From: Roseibium sp. Sym1
Lineage (GTDB): Bacteria; Pseudomonadota; Alphaproteobacteria; Rhizobiales; Stappiaceae
Length of the DNA stretch: 64,000 nucleotides
NCBI RefSeq assembly: GCF_027359675.1
Contig: NZ_CP114786.1
Coordinates: 2,174,501-2,238,500, forward strand
Direction: 5' to 3'
Positions 62,030 through 64,000 of the stretch are shown here, piece by piece. The translations under genes were made by a program, and so were the position numbers. The first letter of the stretch is position 1, and the number at the start of each line of letters is the position of its first letter. The notes beneath the pieces are model-generated. The model had not been told where the DNA came from, did not search any database, and saw nothing but the letters and a program-made list of their open reading frames with translations.

Positions 62030-62398
62030 CTAGCCGGTGACCAGAGCCTTGATGTCCGCTGCGAGCGTCTCCGGGTCGAAGGGTTTCGAGATCACCCCGA
62101 TGGCTCCCATTTCCAGAAGCATCGAAACATCTTCGCGCATCGACTTTGCGGTAATGAATATCACCGGGATGGCTCTGGTTGTCATGTGCTCTTTCAAGTG
62201 AATGAGCGTCGAGGGCCCGTCCAGCTCAGGCATCATGTAGTCGAGCAGGATGACATCAGGGCGCCAGTTCATGGCTTCGACAACCCCGTCTCTCCCCGAA
62301 TGCTTGATCCTCACCTCAAAGCCGCCGTCCATTTCCAGGCACATTTCCACGATTGAGGCGATGTCTTCGTCGTCATCGACATAGAGCGCTTTGATCAT
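62030..62398 (-). CDS. single-domain response regulator
   Basis: A 122-residue CheY-like receiver with VDDDED, the acceptor Asp in VILLDYMMPELDG, Thr in IFITAKS and Lys in GVISKPFD. No output domain. It is convergent with the hybrid kinase gene, 36 bases away, and so is a plausible partner of the Hpt protein in the same phosphorelay. Confidence 0.94.
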   Translation of the reverse strand: MIKALYVDDDEDIASIVEMCLEMDGGFEVRIKHSGRDGVVEAMNWRPDVILLDYMMPELDGPSTLIHLKEHMTTRAIPVIFITAKSMREDVSMLLEMGAIGVISKPFDPETLAADIKALVTG

Positions 62399-62516
62399 AT
62401 GGTCTTACCGTTCCGGCTTAGGGGAGCAGAAGCTCCGGAAATGTGTGTACCCTAACGTTCCAGGGTTTAAGCTACCTAAACCGTTACGTTATTTCGAGCT
62501 CTGAATCGTGGCAAGC

Positions 62517-63413
62517 TCATGTGTCTGTCTTGTAGAGTTCCGCATATCTCGGCGCGAAAAACTTGGTGAACTTGCGAACCTCGGGCCGCTTGTAGGCCTC
62601 CCTCGACACCAGCATGAGGTGCTCCGCTGAAAGTTCCTCGATTGGATCAAGGCAGCGCAGGAGGTCCGGATCCTGCCCGGCCAGGCTCAGGTTCATGAGG
62701 CCCAGTCCGAGGCCGGACCTGACCGCCGCGTGCATCAAATCGACCTCGCTGAAGGTGAGCGCGATCCGCGCCGGGTCTATGTGCCGCAACAACCAGTCAT
62801 GGAGCGTTTTGGGCACGTCGTCACGTTCGAATGTCACGAAGGTATGGCCGCCCAGTTCGTCGAGGGAACCCGGCAGGCCATGTTGTGCCGCATAGTCTCT
62901 TGACCCGTAGAGGGAATACCGGGCGGTGCTGATCTTCCGGCAGATCAGGTCACGGGGCGGCGGGCTCCGGGTCAGGCGCAGGGCAATGTCGGCTTCGCCC
63001 TTCTCAAGGTCGAGCGTCTGCACTCCTGGAAGAAATTCCAGCCGGACACCCGGATGTCCGGCCGAAAAGTCACTGAAGATCCGATTGGCCCGCGGTGAAA
63101 AATTTCCCGAATACGCGGTTATGCGGATTGGACGGCAGGTCGCGAGTTCGGCTGCCCCTGCCTCGAGGGCCTTCATCGCCGTTTCGACAGCTTCGGCGCG
63201 TGCAAGAAGCGACCGGGCCTGCCGGGTGGGGTGGAAGCCGCGTGTGTCCCGGTCGAACAGGATCAGGTTCAACTGATGCTCAAGCGTCTCGATCCGGCGG
63301 GCCACGGTCGGCTGGGCGATGCCCAGTTGCCGCGATGCGGCCAGCGTCGACCCCTCCCTGAACACGGCCAGGAACGCCTCTATATCCGTCCAGTTGGAAA
63401 TGCGGCTCTTCAT
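62517..63413 (-). CDS. LysR-family transcriptional regulator
   Basis: A 298-residue LysR regulator. The winged helix at the N-terminus (IEAFLAVFREGSTLAASRQL, QPTVARRIETLE) is followed by a substrate-binding domain of the usual length, including LEKGEADIALRLTRSPP. The start at 63413 (MKSRISNWTDIEAF) is preferred; a longer form to 63464 adds an unusual hydrophobic Cys-rich lead. No metabolic neighbour is evident, so its target is unknown. Confidence 0.9.
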   Translation of the reverse strand: MKSRISNWTDIEAFLAVFREGSTLAASRQLGIAQPTVARRIETLEHQLNLILFDRDTRGFHPTRQARSLLARAEAVETAMKALEAGAAELATCRPIRITAYSGNFSPRANRIFSDFSAGHPGVRLEFLPGVQTLDLEKGEADIALRLTRSPPPRDLICRKISTARYSLYGSRDYAAQHGLPGSLDELGGHTFVTFERDDVPKTLHDWLLRHIDPARIALTFSEVDLMHAAVRSGLGLGLMNLSLAGQDPDLLRCLDPIEELSAEHLMLVSREAYKRPEVRKFTKFFAPRYAELYKTDT

Positions 63414-63507
63414 ATTTGTAGAGCAACACAACGCCGCGGCGGATACCAGAGCAATGTTCGCCACGATAACCTCACGGCCAGCGAAACACGTTTGAAGGTT
63501 GGGAAAA

Positions 63508-63723
63508 ATGCCAGTGATTACAGCTTCGAACGGCTTTCACAGCCAGTCCTGGTGGCCCTGTCTCCTGGTAAAATGGCGGTCGTGGAAACCTTCCGTCAAA
63601 CCCGACAGCACACGCGAAGAGCGGCGCGCCTGTCTCCATGACCTGTTGACGTCCAGGCCCGGGGCCTTTGCCAGTGAATGCGACGTTCAGTCCATGATGC
63701 AGATGTTTCCGCTGGACAGATAG
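63508..63723 (+). CDS. possible small protein upstream of infC end, unknown
   Basis: A 71-residue frame whose C-terminal half (TREERRACLHDLLTSRPGAF, ASECDVQSMMQMF) looks like a genuine helical protein: charged, with a spaced pattern of Leu, His and Met, unlike random GC-rich translation. The N-terminal half is Trp-rich and less convincing, so the real start may differ. It ends 25 bases before a bidirectional terminator. No family is firmly recognised. Confidence 0.4.
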   Translation: MPVITASNGFHSQSWWPCLLVKWRSWKPSVKPDSTREERRACLHDLLTSRPGAFASECDVQSMMQMFPLDR

Positions 63724-63747
63724 CGGTGTGACACGGCGCCAAAACAA

Positions 63748-63773
63748 GAAAACCCCGCCAGGGCGGGGTTTTC
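63748..63773. terminator. bidirectional terminator between the small ORF and infC
   Basis: GAAAACCCCGCC and GGCGGGGTTTTC are perfect 12-base arms around a 2-base turn, with an A-run on one side and a T-run on the other, so it can stop transcription from both the infC side and the small ORF side. Confidence 0.9.
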
Positions 63774-63798
63774 GAAATTCTCTGGTGCCAAGCTGCCC

Positions 63799-64000
63799 TT
63801 ACTTGAGCGGTGCAAGCACCATCACCATCTGGCGACCTTCCAGCTTGGGCGAGGATTCGACCTTGGCGATCTCGTTGGTTTCCTCGCGGACCTTGTTCAG
63901 GAGGTTCAAGCCCAGATCCTGGTGCGCCATCTCGCGGCCCCGGAAGCGAAGCGTAACCTTCACCTTGTCTCCGTCATTGAAGAAACGCAGCATGTTCCTC
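63799..64000 (-). CDS. infC: translation initiation factor IF-3, C-terminal part (runs off the window)
   Basis: Only the last 67 codons are visible, reading leftwards from the window edge. They give the IF-3 C-terminal domain: [35 protein letters not shown] and [16 protein letters not shown]-3 binds the 30S subunit, keeps it apart from 50S and proofreads the start codon. The start codon lies beyond base 64000. A bidirectional terminator follows 25 bases after the stop. Confidence 0.97.
   Translation of the reverse strand, partial: RNMLRFFNDGDKVKVTLRFRGREMAHQDLGLNLLNKVREETNEIAKVESSPKLEGRQMVMVLAPLK

Overview
The window is GC-rich, densely coded chromosomal DNA, most likely from an alphaproteobacterium of the Hyphomicrobiales, perhaps a marine Stappiaceae (Roseibium/Labrenzia-like). 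This rests on gene content and order read by eye: a Mic60-like gene followed by a HemY-like TPR gene downstream of hemC-hemD, a MucR/Ros-type regulator, an alphaproteobacterial porin, pqqABCDE, and the tsaD-gpsA-YciI-EVE neighbourhood. No species-level claim is made.

Layout. 0-6 kb: N-terminus of a chemoreceptor, a DMT exporter, a TenA-like protein and a complete pqqABCDE operon (the 33-residue PqqA precursor is at 5545-5646). 6-12 kb: asd, then an operon of a diaminopropionate ammonia-lyase-like PLP enzyme, an M24 hydrolase and an Asp/Glu racemase-like enzyme, then a Bcr/CflA efflux pump. 12-20 kb: a secreted esterase/phytase-like protein behind a candidate PHO box, an orphan peptide-binding protein, a MarR-controlled divergent locus (monooxygenase-like protein plus cytochrome b561 / MarR plus YqaA), a VOC protein and leuB. 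20.4-21.5 kb: an AT-rich island with an unrecognised secreted protein. 21.7-31.6 kb: a TauE-like permease with a membrane-anchored AlbA_2 protein, palindromic repeats, an M20 hydrolase, a methyltransferase-EVE-YciI operon, a soluble chemoreceptor, gpsA, two tandem NUDIX genes and tsaD. 31.7-37.4 kb: hemC, hemD, Mic60-like and HemY-like genes.

37.5-38 kb: tRNA-Thr(CGT) followed by an IS-end-like repeat and an integrase N-terminal scar, which I read as a decayed integration site. 38-41.7 kb: small membrane, sensory and response-regulator genes. 41.9-50.5 kb: a tightly coupled leucine/isovalerate degradation operon headed by a TetR regulator; ASCH and macrodomain genes are embedded between the two methylcrotonyl-CoA carboxylase subunits. 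50.7-54.7 kb: PPK2, a Gfo/Idh/MocA oxidoreductase, and a divergent MBL hydrolase/GlxA-type regulator pair. 54.9-57.2 kb: a MucR-like protein with an altered zinc site, a 0.7 kb AT-rich region with two possible tiny ORFs, and a porin. 57.5-62.4 kb: a signalling cluster (Hpt, REC-GGDEF, hybrid histidine kinase, single REC). The window ends with a LysR regulator, a small unknown ORF and the 3' part of infC.

The items most worth a second look are the AT-rich island gene with its apparent frameshifted start, the ASCH/macrodomain pair inside the liu operon, the tRNA-Thr integration scar, the ammonia-lyase/M24/racemase operon, and the MucR-like protein with a lost zinc ligand. I did not find a CRISPR array, an intact mobile element or an unmistakable new defence system.
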